From Ciona savignyi (taxonomy: Eukaryota > Chordata > Ascidiacea > Phlebobranchia > Cionidae), in assembly GCA_000149265.1 (NCBI GenBank), contig CH003147.1:119477-183476 (forward strand): 64,000 nt of DNA, written 5' to 3'. This document shows, in pieces, positions 36,072 to 47,383 of the stretch. Below the pieces are notes generated by a model. It did no database searches and had not been told where the DNA came from. It saw only the letters and a program-made list of their open reading frames with translations. A program made the translations under genes and the position numbers. Position 1 is the first letter of the stretch; each line of letters starts with the position of its first letter.

Positions 36072-37518
36072 CTATGAATTCAATATTTCACACACAGTAC
36101 TTAAATGACCTTAGATAAACCCACTGGAATTTATGCCATGAACGCACCAAAGCATAAATGTTTACTGTATGTAACACAATGTAATAGTCTCCGCAAAAAC
36201 ATAACACAAGAAGAATAAACCCTTAATGATATGTTTCCTAAATGAAACATTGTTAAAATAGCTTGGACCAATATCATTATTCTTTGGACCAATATCATTA
36301 AGACATTGTAATCGTAGATGTTGGGCTCTTTACAATTAAAGTGTTTCAACACCTCCTGAGTTTATTACCATGTAACATGTCCTTTACCAACCAATCAGTA
36401 TACAAAACAAAATCAAAATACCTTTGAAGGACAGGTCTGGCAAATCTTACAATATTTGTTTGCTTTCATCACATATCGTTCACAAACCGCACAAAATCTA
36501 AAGTTAAAAAAATTTAAAACTTTAGAAGTTTAAAAAACTCTTTTTGTGTATTCATACCTACCATTTACAATTTGCACGTGTTCATAAGTTCTTTTAAATA
36601 ATCTAAATCAACCTAAAGATCAGCTGCCGAATAGCAGGAAGCATGGTTTCCGATATTCACATTCAACAACTGAATAGTGGAAGTTAGCTATCTTGGGACA
36701 TTACAAATTAACCATACTTTTACCTGCATTTGTAAAAGTTACCACAAACGAAAACAAATCTGGTATCAACATCACTCTTTGTATTATTATTACAACTTCA
36801 TTTATCTATGAGTTTGATTCTAATTCAATGCAGTTTCATCACCTGTAGTTAGATGCAGGCAACTCCACACAAGGGGTTCGGTATGTTTGTGAATATTCGC
36901 ACAGGTGACTGGTATCGAGTCTGGTGGGAAGCTTTATATCTTTTGTGACTATCATAACCGACCTGGTGGCAACAACCATGTTGTGTGATATCTTATAAGG
37001 AATAAACTATCAAGGGTTAATACCAAAATTTATCATAGTTGGAACAAACAATAGAATATTAAGATCACAAGATTACGAATTAATTAACAAAGTAGTTTTG
37101 CGCCTTTGGTGTGTGATTTAGTAGATTGCGAGGATAGGATGATTTATTCCTGTGAATAGGACAATGCAAAGGGGTTATGCCCCGGTCAATCATCAGATCA
37201 CCTCGCGCCCACCGTCGGGTTACTTGAGATACGACTGTGTGTTGTGTATAATATAAACGTTCCTTCAGTTTAGTAGAACACCTTAATCAACTGGGTTCAA
37301 GCAATATTTGCACAAAGTAAGGAGCCAGGTGTATTGTTACATATCGACAAAATACCAAATGCATTGCTTCACCTGGTAATCCAACATTGAAAGTGGGAGT
37401 TGCTTTGTTATCCGGTTCTCCATGAAATAAGAGGAAAGCCAAATAGTCGTGAGTAGCTGATGTCCTTGTGGAGTGATGTTAAATAACCTGGAAGCTTCGT
37501 TTGAAATCCATTTGAGAG
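35859..37518 (-). CDS. ZCCHC4: ZCCHC4-like rRNA adenine N6-methyltransferase, 3' part of the gene
   Basis: ZCCHC4 methylates 28S rRNA (family knowledge). Minus-strand exons recognised: 37518-37373 (WLSSYFMENRI...LSMLDYQ, the end of the methyltransferase fold), 36962-36871 (QSPVRIFTNIP), 36497-36422 (FCAVCERYVMKANKYCKICQTCPSK, start of the DHHC-like zinc cluster), 36071-35859 (CCHC knuckle C-x2-C-x4-H-x4-C in CHICGITSHKRKDC, basic tail, TAA). Phases match between exons 1, 2 and 3 (0/0, 2/2). Between 36421 and 36072 the expected second half of the zinc cluster (DGRKW..HC..C..CVKPSWIHC in vertebrates) was not convincingly found. The only open candidate there starts at 36357 (EVLKHFNCKEPN). Upstream exons with GRF finger and DPPFGG catalytic motif were not found, so the gene may be incomplete, diverged or partly pseudogenised. 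Confidence 0.8.
36422..36497 (-). CDS. ZCCHC4: ZCCHC4-like exon, first half of zinc cluster
   Basis: Acceptor TAACTTTAG, donor AAG|GTATTT. 25 codons with five Cys in a C-x2-C...C-x2-C-x2-C arrangement and PSK, as in ZCCHC4. Confidence 0.85.
36871..36962 (-). CDS. ZCCHC4: ZCCHC4-like exon with SPVRIFTNIP
   Basis: Acceptor CCACCAG, donor TT|GTGTGG, 92 nt. VGYDSHKRYK then QSPVRIFTNIP aligns with the VDYDNH...QSPVRIFTNIP block of ZCCHC4. Confidence 0.85.
37134..37321 (-). repeat. SINE-1 fragment
   Basis: GATAGGAT tail complement to GTTCAAGCAAT; sits immediately 3' of (inside the intron after) the ZCCHC4-like exon 37373-37518. Confidence 0.75.
37373..37518 (-). CDS. ZCCHC4: ZCCHC4-like exon, end of methyltransferase domain
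   Basis: Acceptor after a pyrimidine-rich TTTCCCAG, donor CAG|GTGAAG, 146 nt. WLSSYFMENRI and LSMLDYQ match IFPYFFESRI and MLDYQ of vertebrate ZCCHC4. Confidence 0.85.
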
Positions 37519-37929
37519 CTGGGAAAGTTGAGGATATGAACATTGGGAATCATGTGGAAGTGATTTAATAATGGAAATTGGCGCAACACCCAGTGCATGT
37601 TGGGTTACAGAAGTTATCGCTTTTTACAGTTTTTATTGATTAAATCCATAGGGGATAGGAGATGTAGTTAACAAGGACACAACCAACTACCTAGCAGTTT
37701 GTCAAATATTCTTACAATTCCAATTTGACAGGGTCTTAAATGAAAATGTCCGACCAATATACGCAACCTGAGAAATAGATGAAGGAACGGGACATATACA
37801 CGGTTATCCCTGTAAATAGGAGTTGTAAGGGAAATTGTAACAAGGGAAGATTATGCCCATTGATTCGGATACAAACCAATCACAGACAGCTCAACTAGAG
37901 TCGGTTAATGCACAATTACTCTGGTTGCA

Positions 37930-38140
37930 CTAATGTTTGAGAAGTTTTTCCATAGTAATGGCAGCCAAGAGTTGGTTTCTCACAGCGTGAGTCCTGGTAT
38001 CCTCCACAGCAGACAAGAGTGTGGATGACGGGTTATGACAATCGTTCTCACTTATGTTCCTCTTGAGCTTATGTCGGCCATGCAATTGAATTGACTCCTT
38101 GTCACCCAGTATAAACTGTGGATCCAAAGTTATTGGGGCT
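37930..38140 (-). CDS. Unidentified open frame, possible exon
   Basis: A minus-strand frame from an acceptor-like GGATTTTCAG (38142) to TAG at 37930 encodes about 69 residues with ordinary codon use (FILGDKESIQLHGRHKLKRN, then HAVRNQLLAAITMEKLLKH). An internal GTGAGA at 38050 could be a donor in phase with the ZCCHC4-like exon at 37518, but the residues do not resemble ZCCHC4. Origin unknown. Confidence 0.35.
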
Positions 38141-38742
38141 GAAAATCCATGCAAGTTTGCGAGTCAGAATTTACTTTGCAAATAAAAAAAAACAAATTAA
38201 CGGTCGCCGCCACAGATTTCTATTCAACTGGCGTATAGGGGAATAAAAACAAATCCTCATCATTGTGATGGTTTCATTATAAACATGGCGTATTTACTCT
38301 CGTTACTCGCATGAGCTTCCACATACATTCATACTCGCCCGAAATTTAATGGATTTTTGGCCCTGATTATGCTAGCTGGATATACTGTGGTACTGATGTC
38401 TGATGTATGATATGGATCTAGAATGACCATGTTTATCCCTGTGTATGGGACAGTGCAGAGAGAGGTTAAATAGCCAAAACGTCAGCCGCTCAGCAACATG
38501 TATAGACAAAACCAACCAGAACTCACAGTTTGGCAGTGACTCTCCCAACCATACTTTTCACACCGTGTTTCTAAATGGGATAGAATATTGTTATTCCCTG
38601 GAGATAAAAGTGCAGATGAATCTTTAATAGAGGTATTGTATAGTCCACAGTCGGGTTATTTGAGCTTATGTTCATTGTGTTGTGTATAGACACAACCAAC
38701 TATCTAGTGGCTGGTTATGGATGCATTGGGGACATTTAATCC

Positions 38743-39042
38743 GGCCCGTTGGTCTAACGGTTAAGTGCGTCGCCTTTCAGTCGAAAGGTTGCAGGTGCGA
38801 AACTGGTCGTTAGCTAGTAGGTTGTGTCCTTGGGCAAGGCACTTTACGGACATTGCCTGAACCCAGCGGATTAATGGGTTCTACCAAATTGAAGGAACGT
38901 GTCTATCATATACAACACACTGCAATAGCTCCGGTAACCCGACGATGGGCGCGAGGTGATCTGACGATTGCCCGTGTGTTAACCCCCTTGGTTTTCCCAT
39001 TCACGGGGATAAAGATGAATATCCTATCCTATCCTATCCTAT
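38743..39042 (+). repeat. SINE-1 copy, full length
   Basis: Best-preserved copy: GCCCGTTGGTCTAACGGTTA head, complete body and four TATCC units. Confidence 0.92.
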
Positions 39043-40269
39043 AGCAGGAACTTTATAGAACTATAAATTAAGCTGGTTTGATTTATAATAATCCATACGA
39101 ATACATGTGCATTGCAGAATATATTCCATCACAACACACGAACTATCCCCACACAAGTCATGTCAAATAATTCTTTTTTTTTCTCAACACCAAAGTACAC
39201 CGGTTACCTTAACATCATGCTCTGTGATGTAATAATTGCAAGATTTCCTATCACGGTTCGCTAAACAAGCGTAAAATCGCGATTTCGATTTCCCTTTGAC
39301 AAATTTCTTAAACAACAGCATTGGACCTGGGGGAAAAGAGTTGTATTTTGATGATTAATTCATAACAACACCTCTTGTTTTGCTGCACAGGAAGCATTTA
39401 AACCGAATCCTCACATTTTGTTAATAATGCATTGTCAGCATTTATAGATTAACAAAAATTATACTTGTTATCTAATTTTAACAAATAAATCCAAGTGATT
39501 CTATGAAGAGTTAAAACCTTAAAACATGTTGATCGAACCAAGTAGTAACTGGTCATACTAATGTCCCAAAAATAAATCGAAACTGTTATATAATTTCATC
39601 TGGTCTGGCACCAATGCAGTTTAATGGTAATTGAACAAAATATGGAATCTATGATGTAAAGGTAGTAGAACCTAACAACAGTTTATTATACAATGTATGT
39701 TCCACTGACTATTGGACCATACCAGCTATAAAAACAGTATTCCCGGTATAAATAGAAGTTTCAGAATAGAGAACTAAAAGAGAACCATATCAGCTCGGGT
39801 TTCATTGTTCCAGTCATTCAAGTTAAAACTATCTATGCAACATACTGTAAGAATAGGAAACATATAAAATAATTAAAACAATGCTTCACATGTAAGTCAT
39901 AAAATGATAGAGTTGTATTCACAAGGATTGGAGGTGATAGTGGGTGGTAGGGTCGGCATTCGATATATCTGCACACCATGAAAATTATTCTCATGTCCCT
40001 GCATTGTAAGTTATATTGATAGATTAAACATCAATAACACATTTCACACTGAGATTTTAAACTACTATCTTCTATGGTCACAATCACACTTCCACCAGTA
40101 TAACTGGGTAATCTTGCAGAAGGTGTATTGGAAGTGAATTAATAGACTAATGAAGGTAACTGCAAGTTATATAGCATTTGTTTTCAATATTGTTTTAAAA
40201 TATAATTGTTAATGGAAAATGAATGGATCCAGGGGTGTCACAATGCAACACAGATGGTTTTAAACATAA
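39043..40269. other. No recognisable feature
   Basis: AT-rich intergenic DNA between a SINE-1 copy and a LINE 3' end; no exon seen. Confidence 0.4.
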
Positions 40270-40690
40270 ATAAATGTGTATAAACGTGATAATACAGTTT
40301 CTATAATGAGACAACATGGACTTTTAACAATTCATGACATGCACAAATTAGAAATATTATCCATAATGCACAAATGCCATAACAACACACTTCCACCTGC
40401 TCTCCACAATTGCATACCGAAAAAACCTAAAACAACTATGAAAACAAGAAGCAATTCCCAATTTTTAATTCCTTTTTGTAACAAATCCCTATCCCAACAA
40501 TCCCTGAAATACATAGGCCCAAAGTTTTTGCAACAGTTACCGAACAACATTCGTGAGATTAAATCGCTTAAAAAGTTTACCAAAGTTGTTAAACAACACC
40601 TCTTGGAAGACCCTCGTCCGCTTCCCTAGTTTCCATTAATATAATATTATCGTTATTATTATAAGTTTTTTTAAATAAATAAATAAATCT
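40270..40690 (+). pseudogene. LINE 3' end, ORF2 C-terminus with AAAT tail
   Basis: A 117-codon open frame (40276-40629): DMHKLEILSIMHKCHNNTLPPAL, then RSNSQFLIPFCNKSLSQQSL and GPKFLQQLPNNIREIKSLKKF. This is the typical C terminus of CR1/L2-type LINE polyproteins. It is followed by the tandem tail (AAAT)n at 40672-40687. Truncated at its 5' end. Confidence 0.75.
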
Positions 40691-41164
40691 CCTTTGCCAT
40701 TTTAAAATTTCATGTACCTCTTGCCCTAATAAACTCAAATTAACTTCTTTACCTTATCTATCTTCAAGTTTTGCATATATTTTACACATGCATGCATTTT
40801 CGTTGACTTGTTTTCACATTTCCCTAATAAAATCACATGCATGATTAGTTTCGAAATTTTGTTGTTTTTAAATTATGATCACCAAATTAAATCACAGTCT
40901 TGACTTTCTTTGCATGTTAACAATATTGATTTGCCTACACAAACACAAGTTTTATTTATGATGATGTTTTTTACAGTATTCTCTGTTACTTGGTAAGCCG
41001 TGGGCACATTTGGTTTTGTTTTTCTGTGAAATAGTTTTTGCCGGCCCTAACAGAGTTCTGTATTTTAAAGCTTATCACTTAAGTAGTTTTACATGTTTTT
41101 GGTGTATAAAATATCTTTCACCATCTGTCTGCACAACACACCCCTGTTCCCCTGATCTCTTTTT

Positions 41165-42030
41165 ATTTCTATGTACTTTTCTATTTCTTTAATGTCTTGA
41201 AGCATTTTTACAACTATACTGCCAAGACATTATTGTTCCAGATACCCGGTCACCAAAATTTCATCTACAAGGAGAAGGTCATCCGTTTTTTCTTGCGTGG
41301 CTTCTTTCTCCTCAAATTTACTGTTCGAGAGTTGGCGGTGTGATCCTAGAGACCTAGATGAAGATGGCATTCATTAATAAACTAACATGTCACAACCAAT
41401 TTTCATTAATATAATCGAATGCTTGCTGCAACCTTTTGTATTTTTCATTTTTTAGCAACCCTTTTTTGGCTTGCTATTTATTTACTTTAAAATTATGTTT
41501 GTTTTGTTTTGTTCTTTTGTTTTGTTATTTATGGTGCACTAATGTAGTGCTCCTTTTTCACACTCCTAAATAAGTAATAAAACAAATGCATTAATGTTAT
41601 GCAATTTGTGTGTTATAATAACAATATTTAATGTAAATATGCCCGGTAAGTGTGCTTGAAACTAATAGTGTCATCTGACATTAGTGGAAATTCATTTTAG
41701 GGGGGTTTTCTTTTTCCACTCTGGTCCATGCTTTCGGGCCACACCTTCTCCTAAAGCCGGCTCCCCCTATGTACTGGTCGCGCTTTACCGTACACTCTTC
41801 TTCAGGGCTCTAAATCGTTTAGTCTTAATTAAATTTCGATTGCTAAATATTGTTCATTTATCTAGGTTTGGCGGCCGCGTCCGCTATATTCATTAATTTA
41901 TATCCTTTTTTTTACTGACGTGTTCTAACGACTGTTCGTTTTGCCGTCTTTACCCGTCCCTGTATCGTGTTTATATTCGTTTGCCATTTTTAAAAACTGG
42001 GGCAAAAAATGAATAAACTAAAAAACTAAA
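41165..42030 (+). mobile_element. Second copy of the LINE-tail-like repeat
   Basis: Same sequence family as 4616-5520, ending AAACTGGGGCAAAAAATGAA then ACTAA repeats. A frame encoding FHSGPCFRATPSPKAGSP is open in both copies, but this may only reflect nucleotide identity. Confidence 0.6.
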
Positions 42031-42504
42031 ATACTATAAATTCCTATATCAACCTATAGAAACATGGCATATATAGACATATGTGGTGCAGATATAGATT
42101 TAAATTGTTTCTTCACGTCTTCAAAGTGACTTCAAACAATTCTATGCCATGATTCCCCGGCATATTGGACATTGCAATATAACAACTATCGCCATTGAAC
42201 GAATCCAATGGAATCGATTCACATTTTAAGCCCCAGTATTCTAGTTTTTTAACTATGGTCCAAATGACACTCCGAAATTGGTATGTAAATATAAACATTG
42301 GCTTTTGTTTGGTAACTTGTGCGCAAGATACCTTTGGTTAATACTTTTCATCCACGTTTGCCTTGCTTTTTAACAGAAAATAAACTGTAGATAAAATATC
42401 GTCGAATAAAGTTTGATCGAAAAACAATCGGCAGCAATTATTACATCAGGTAAATCAGGAGTCGATTCGTTTGGAGAAGATCATTTGGTTTATATCTTCT
42501 AAGG

Positions 42505-42940
42505 GTGAAGAGTCAAACCTTATCCACTTGTATCTTCATGGGTATTATGGTACACCTCATGTCCACAGTCGAGTTGTGGAAACTATTACACTGTGTAGTT
42601 GGTTCATTTATATTCTCGTGGGTGGAAGGTCAGCCTTTATCCACGAGTATCGTAAGACACCTTATGCTCACAGTCGAGTTGCTTAAGCTTTGCAGTGTGT
42701 GGATAATCAGACATGACTTTCAATTTGGATGACGCATGAAATATCACTGGGTTAGAGCAGTGTAAAGTGGCTTGCTCGGGTGCATAGTAATACACATCAT
42801 GTTCACAGTCGAGCACAGTAATACACCTCATGTCCACAGTCGAGCACAGTAATACACATCATGTCCACAGTCAAGCACAGCAATACACCTCATGTCCACA
42901 GTAGAACACCCCGTGCCCATAGTCGTGCACTGTTATACAC
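42505..42940 (+). repeat. Minisatellite of about 31 bp bordering the N gap
   Basis: Unit AATACACCTCATGTCCACAG plus TCGAGCACAGT is repeated at least five times from 42785 to the gap at 42941. Older diverged units (CACCTCATGTCCACAGTCGA, CACCTTATGCTCACAGTCGA) lie at 42545 and 42655. The array probably continues into the gap. Confidence 0.8.
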
Positions 42941-43040
42941 NNNNNNNNNNNNNNNNNNNNNNNNNNNNNNNNNNNNNNNNNNNNNNNNNNNNNNNNNNNN
43001 NNNNNNNNNNNNNNNNNNNNNNNNNNNNNNNNNNNNNNNN
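42941..43040. other. Assembly gap (100 N)
   Basis: Exactly 100 Ns, adjoining a minisatellite and a broken DDE transposase. Confidence 0.98.
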
Positions 43041-43099
43041 ACAAGTTTGAAGCAGTAAAGAGCAATTCACACATAAAAACAATGTCTAGTAAAAGGTTT

Positions 43100-44635
43100 A
43101 AAATGACAATCCAGACCAAAGGGAACAGAACTTTAAAATAAGAAATGCCTTAAATGGAACCGTGAGGAACACACTTATCGCACAAGGAGTCATCGATTTC
43201 ATATAAGCTATTTCAACCAATTCACCAACGTTGTACAATGTGCAGGGCTGCCCTGCATTATGCAGCATCCAACTATTCATTGCAGCTCTATAAAATTATT
43301 TAAATGGAAAATACACAGTGCATCTAACTGTTGCATTTTGTGTAAACAATGAGGTGGCAGTGTCAATGTTGTCACACCAGTTTCTCTTGCCAGGACCAGG
43401 ACTTTAAGTGACATGTGGCTTTCATGGTTGTCAAAAATTAACAGATTTGGATTTTCTTTTGAGCTTGAAGAGTGCTTGATGAAGTGTTCCATCACCTGTG
43501 AAAAGAGGTCCGAGTTCATCCAGCCTGTTTTCTGTGCTAAACAAAGAGTCCCAGATGGAGCACCATTTAACATGTGAGATTTAAAGTTGCATCATGGAAA
43601 CACTATTGCTGGTGTTTAGAATGTACCAGCAGCACACACAATAGCACATGTATAAACCTCTTTCACCACTAGTTGCTTTGGAAATTTGCTTGACAGCTTT
43701 TCAGCAAGAATAGCCTTGGATGCAGAGACAATGGGCGTGCCAGTCTCATCCAAATTAAAGAGCCTTGTAGCAGCACAAAGCACAGATAAACTCCGGCTAT
43801 AAATTAACCTCAAGTTTTCGTAGAACTGGTTTACATTATGTTTATTAAATAAGAGTCGCTTCTACGAAAGAACCTACAGGCTTTGCTCTGTAGGAGATCT
43901 TACAGCAGCCTTTTCTGCCTTACCTGACACTACCTGTGGCTAGTGTTTAGAAATTTCACTACTGTATGATCTGCTGCCTTTCTTAGGCTCCATTAATTGG
44001 AAAAAACCAACTGAACAGCTTCACTCAATATTCTAATGATGAAGCCAATTTTATGGTTTTCTGAATTTACTTTTACAATTCTTCCCACGAGTCCACTCCT
44101 AGTTATTAAAAATAATAAATATCTAAAACTGGATAGATAGGGGGCTATTTCTGAAAATATAAATGCTCTTTGTGGGCTTAAACCCCCCAAAAAAGATAAT
44201 AAAACACTCCTGTATTCTGTCTCACAGTGTACCTCAACATAGTGTCTCACTGAGTACGTAGATACTACAAATCTATAAGTCAAAATTAAAGATACTTAAA
44301 TTGAGGCTGCCATGTTCTTTTTCTATTTGTAAGCAAGGTATGCACCTACTTTATCACTTCCCAGTAACTTTAGCCTTAAAGCTAATGTTCACCCATCTAA
44401 ATTAAGTTTGCAGCTAGCGTATAAATTTTTACTTAGACCCCTGAAGAATCTAAAACTTCCATAACTTTCCAAAACTGACATGCTGGTTTCTTAAAGTTCG
44501 TTACAAAGTGCGTTAGTAACTTGAAAGCACTCAACCGTCAAAGGTTTTAATATTTTTATGTTTTAACGTTTTTATTCAAAATTTCTCACTGTGTACCATG
44601 TCCCACTCAGTACCACTCTCCCCTAACTTTTTTCA
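43100..44635 (-). pseudogene. DDE_1 (pogo/Tigger/jerky-type) transposase, broken
   Basis: Minus-strand pieces in order: 43850-43616 (NKHNVNQFYENLRLIY; FNLDETGTPIVSASKA, with the first catalytic Asp in NLDETG), 43573-43277 (GWMNSDLF, HFIKHSSSSKENPNLLIFDNHESH with the second Asp, TLPPHCLHKMQQLDA with the last acidic residue) and 43280-43100 (WMLHNAGQPCTLYNVGELV). Frameshifts and stops separate them. The 5' non-coding end reaches about 44629, where GTACACAGTGAGAAATTTTG-like sequence lies. Its 3' side is close to the N gap. Confidence 0.75.
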
Positions 44636-45089
44636 TTTTGAATGCTTACCATATGATTAAAAGATATAAAAATATGATTATACCTTGAATAGACAGTAAC
44701 GTGAAGTTTAAATATGCCATTGTACCTGCATAATTTATTTAACAGCGAGATGTAACAGGCTTCACGAATCTGCGCGACAGCAGTGCGGAAAACATTATAT
44801 CACAAGCGGAACAAAGTGTTCCTGTCAGCAACACGAGGAACAGTGGAAAGAAGGAAAACACAGCATGAGTTTTAGTAAGTTTGCTATCTCAGCAATTCCC
44901 CTCAAATGTATCACATAGAAATAAAACGACAATTTATATTTTAGGCTTGTTTTAGTTGTTCCCGTCGAATTTCCGATGGGAACACAGTTTAATTTTACTT
45001 GTTTTTTTTCTGCTTTACGCTGGTGCCAGGCATTCCGCAAGATTATTGACATGAATGGGTTATCCAATCAGGTTAAAACTTTTAAGAAT

Positions 45090-45440
45090 CTGTGTGAATC
45101 CCACACGTATTCTCGCAGTATGTTTTAACTATTAGGTCGCCATGCCATGTGTTAATATTTTGTGCAGGGATAGTTGCAGTGAGTTTCTTGTGTTTGGCAG
45201 CTCAGTCGATGAATCGTTTCCCGCGAGGTCGGTTTAACGACTGCCACGCTTTGTGTAAAAACATGTGTTTCTTGTTACGAATCTTACATAAACTGTGTAT
45301 AATTCCATAATATTGAGAGAGTTCCCGGTTTAATGCTTTTGGCCTGTCCTTTCCCCAGCTTACCTTATACCTACACGCCTCTGTTCACCCCTTCTTCTGC
45401 CCTGGTAAACCCCCGTTTAAAGGTAAAGCGCTGCTATAAA
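45090..45440 (+). mobile_element. LTR, copy C (solo)
   Basis: Most complete of three related LTR copies: starts TGTGTGAATCCCACACG, contains GGCAGCTCAGTCGATGAATC and ends AAAGGTAAAGCGCTGCTAT. No internal pol sequence follows. Confidence 0.6.
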
Positions 45441-46069
45441 TCTTAACTGAAACGTTGATATTTTTCAACGACCTTTAATTTCCCCATAAAAACATTTGGA
45501 ATTCCCACATCGGGAAAAATAATGGAAATATTATGTAGTGAATTTGAGGTTTGTGTATTACTTTTTTCGCATTATATTAGGTTTTGTTAAAATTGTTAAA
45601 ATAAGACTTTCAGCCGAACGGTTGGTCGCTAGCGAGTCGGTCGTGTCTTTCTCGCTCTTACTCTTAATCTATTATATTGTATGAGAATGGATTAAACCAA
45701 CAATTCGGCCACACGACCAAACCAACTAGAAAGCTACTTCACAACATTGATTGATCCATGTGCCAAGGATCGTGAGCTTCCCACCCGACAATAAGCTGAG
45801 TGGTATTTGTTTCGATTGAATGTAGAATTCGAGTTTTTAATCAAAATGATCAGGCTCTTACGTGAAAGGACAATCTAGTAATATAGGTTTTAATCTGACT
45901 AGTAATTCTGACCAATAAGTATTTTTATTTTAGAAACAGTAAATAAAAATTTTAAATATAATAAATAAGGCGATTTTGGGAACAAAATTTGGTAAAAGCA
46001 ACAAAAAATGCAATATTATAAAGAGCGTGGTCATAAAAGGCATCATATTAAAATATACCGGATACACCG

Positions 46070-46609
46070 CTATAAAACAGCATTTATATCGGAGTGTAAC
46101 ATTCGATATTCTATAGATGTTAAAAGTAAAATATTTTTTCTCCTCCTTGACTTTCGCACAATTAGTATAAACGACAAACACCACGCGAATGAGACAACAA
46201 TGTTAAGCAACGTCATCAATTCTAAATGAATTATCACATCGGAACAACTTAAGGAATGATATCCATACCGAGAAGGTGGCCAGTCTCTTGTGGATAAAAT
46301 AAATACATCTCTGCCATTATTATTTCGTTTTTCGTAATCTATTGAATATCTATTACAATGACACGATTGCGAAATTGGTTCAAGTATTACGTCATTAAAC
46401 GCAATTCGATCTTGTGGTCCAGCTTTAACCTTAACCACAGCATAGGTGTTGGGTAAAGTTGCGCATTCGGATTGGTTCGTTGGTGACCTGTCATCCGAGA
46501 GAAGCCGGTCAAAGTGTCGGTAGGTGGCGGTAGTGATGAAACGAGCCTCTCTGAAAGTGACGATTGAAGCTGCCAGCATGAAGGCGGAAACCGCGAAACA
46601 CGAGATGCT
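46070..46609 (-). CDS. Terminal exon of a multi-pass membrane protein
   Basis: Acceptor TATTTTTCCAG before 46609, open for 179 codons to TAG at 46070. A hydrophobic helix (SISCFAVSAFMLAASIVTF) is followed by a loop of about 120 residues with several Cys and an NQS glycosylation site, a second helix (LLNIVVSFAWCLSFILIV) and a basic tail RKSRRRK. This layout fits TM3-loop-TM4 of a four-pass protein. Family not recognised; the exons for the first helices were not located. Flanked upstream by a SINE-2 copy. Confidence 0.5.
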   Translation of the reverse strand, partial: SISCFAVSAFMLAASIVTFREARFITTATYRHFDRLLSDDRSPTNQSECATLPNTYAVVKVKAGPQDRIAFNDVILEPISQSCHCNRYSIDYEKRNNNGRDVFILSTRDWPPSRYGYHSLSCSDVIIHLELMTLLNIVVSFAWCLSFILIVRKSRRRKNILLLTSIEYRMLHSDINAVL

Positions 46610-46719
46610 CTGGAAAAATAGACGTTTGGGTTACGCTATTCGTCTTCTTCCCTAAATATGTGGAACGCAGTTGTATGGTCATGTCGAAACTTGTCAAACC
46701 CTACACTGGTTCGAGATAT

Positions 46720-46820
46720 TTCTTTTACCGAACCCAGTTTCCAACTAGGATAGATTAGGACCGTTCTTGTATAAGTCGATATATGTATTGGTCGCGTTAA
46801 CCATTCGGTCACACGAACGT
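46720..46820 (-). repeat. SINE-2 copy
   Basis: TTTTACCGAACCCAGTTTCC through GCGTTAACCATTCGGTCACA. Confidence 0.65.
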
Positions 46821-47116
46821 AATTGTTTCACAAATTGTCCGCCCAGGTAACGTCCCAGCATGCGACCGTTGGTTTCGATACCACCGCTTATCGAATTAAA
46901 TAACCATATTAGGATAATGGACAAGTACGTTGGTCACACACAGTTATACAACTGAATGATTTGAACTTGATATGTTGCCTTGGTTTTACAAATTTCTCTG
47001 TGTCTAGTTAAGTGGCCTAAAAATGATTTTATTAATGAACAAATATATTGAAATGTGTTTTATTCCGAAAAACATTATATTATAAATACAAAAGTTAAAT
47101 AGTAGCTCACAAAAGT

Positions 47117-47383
47117 TTCAATCGAAAGGTTGCAGGTGCAAAACTGGTAGCTAGCTAGTCGGTTGTGTCCTTGGACAAGGCACTTTACGGACATTGCCTG
47201 AACCAAGTGGGTTAATGGGTTCTACTAAATTGAAGGAACGTGTCTATCATACACAACACACTCCAATAGCTCCGTTAACCCGACGGTGGGCGCGAGGTGA
47301 TCTGACGATTGCCCGTGTGTTAATCCCCTTGGTTTTCCCATTCACGGAGATAAACATGAATATCCCATCCCTATCCTAATACC
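47117..47383 (+). repeat. SINE-1 copy, 5' shortened
   Basis: Starts within the tRNA head at TTTCAATCGAAAGGTTGCAG; complete body and tail. Confidence 0.88.

Noticed and set aside
42785..42940. CRISPR-like array
   Set aside because: Units are contiguous and about 31 bp with no unique spacers; it is a minisatellite in a eukaryotic genome.
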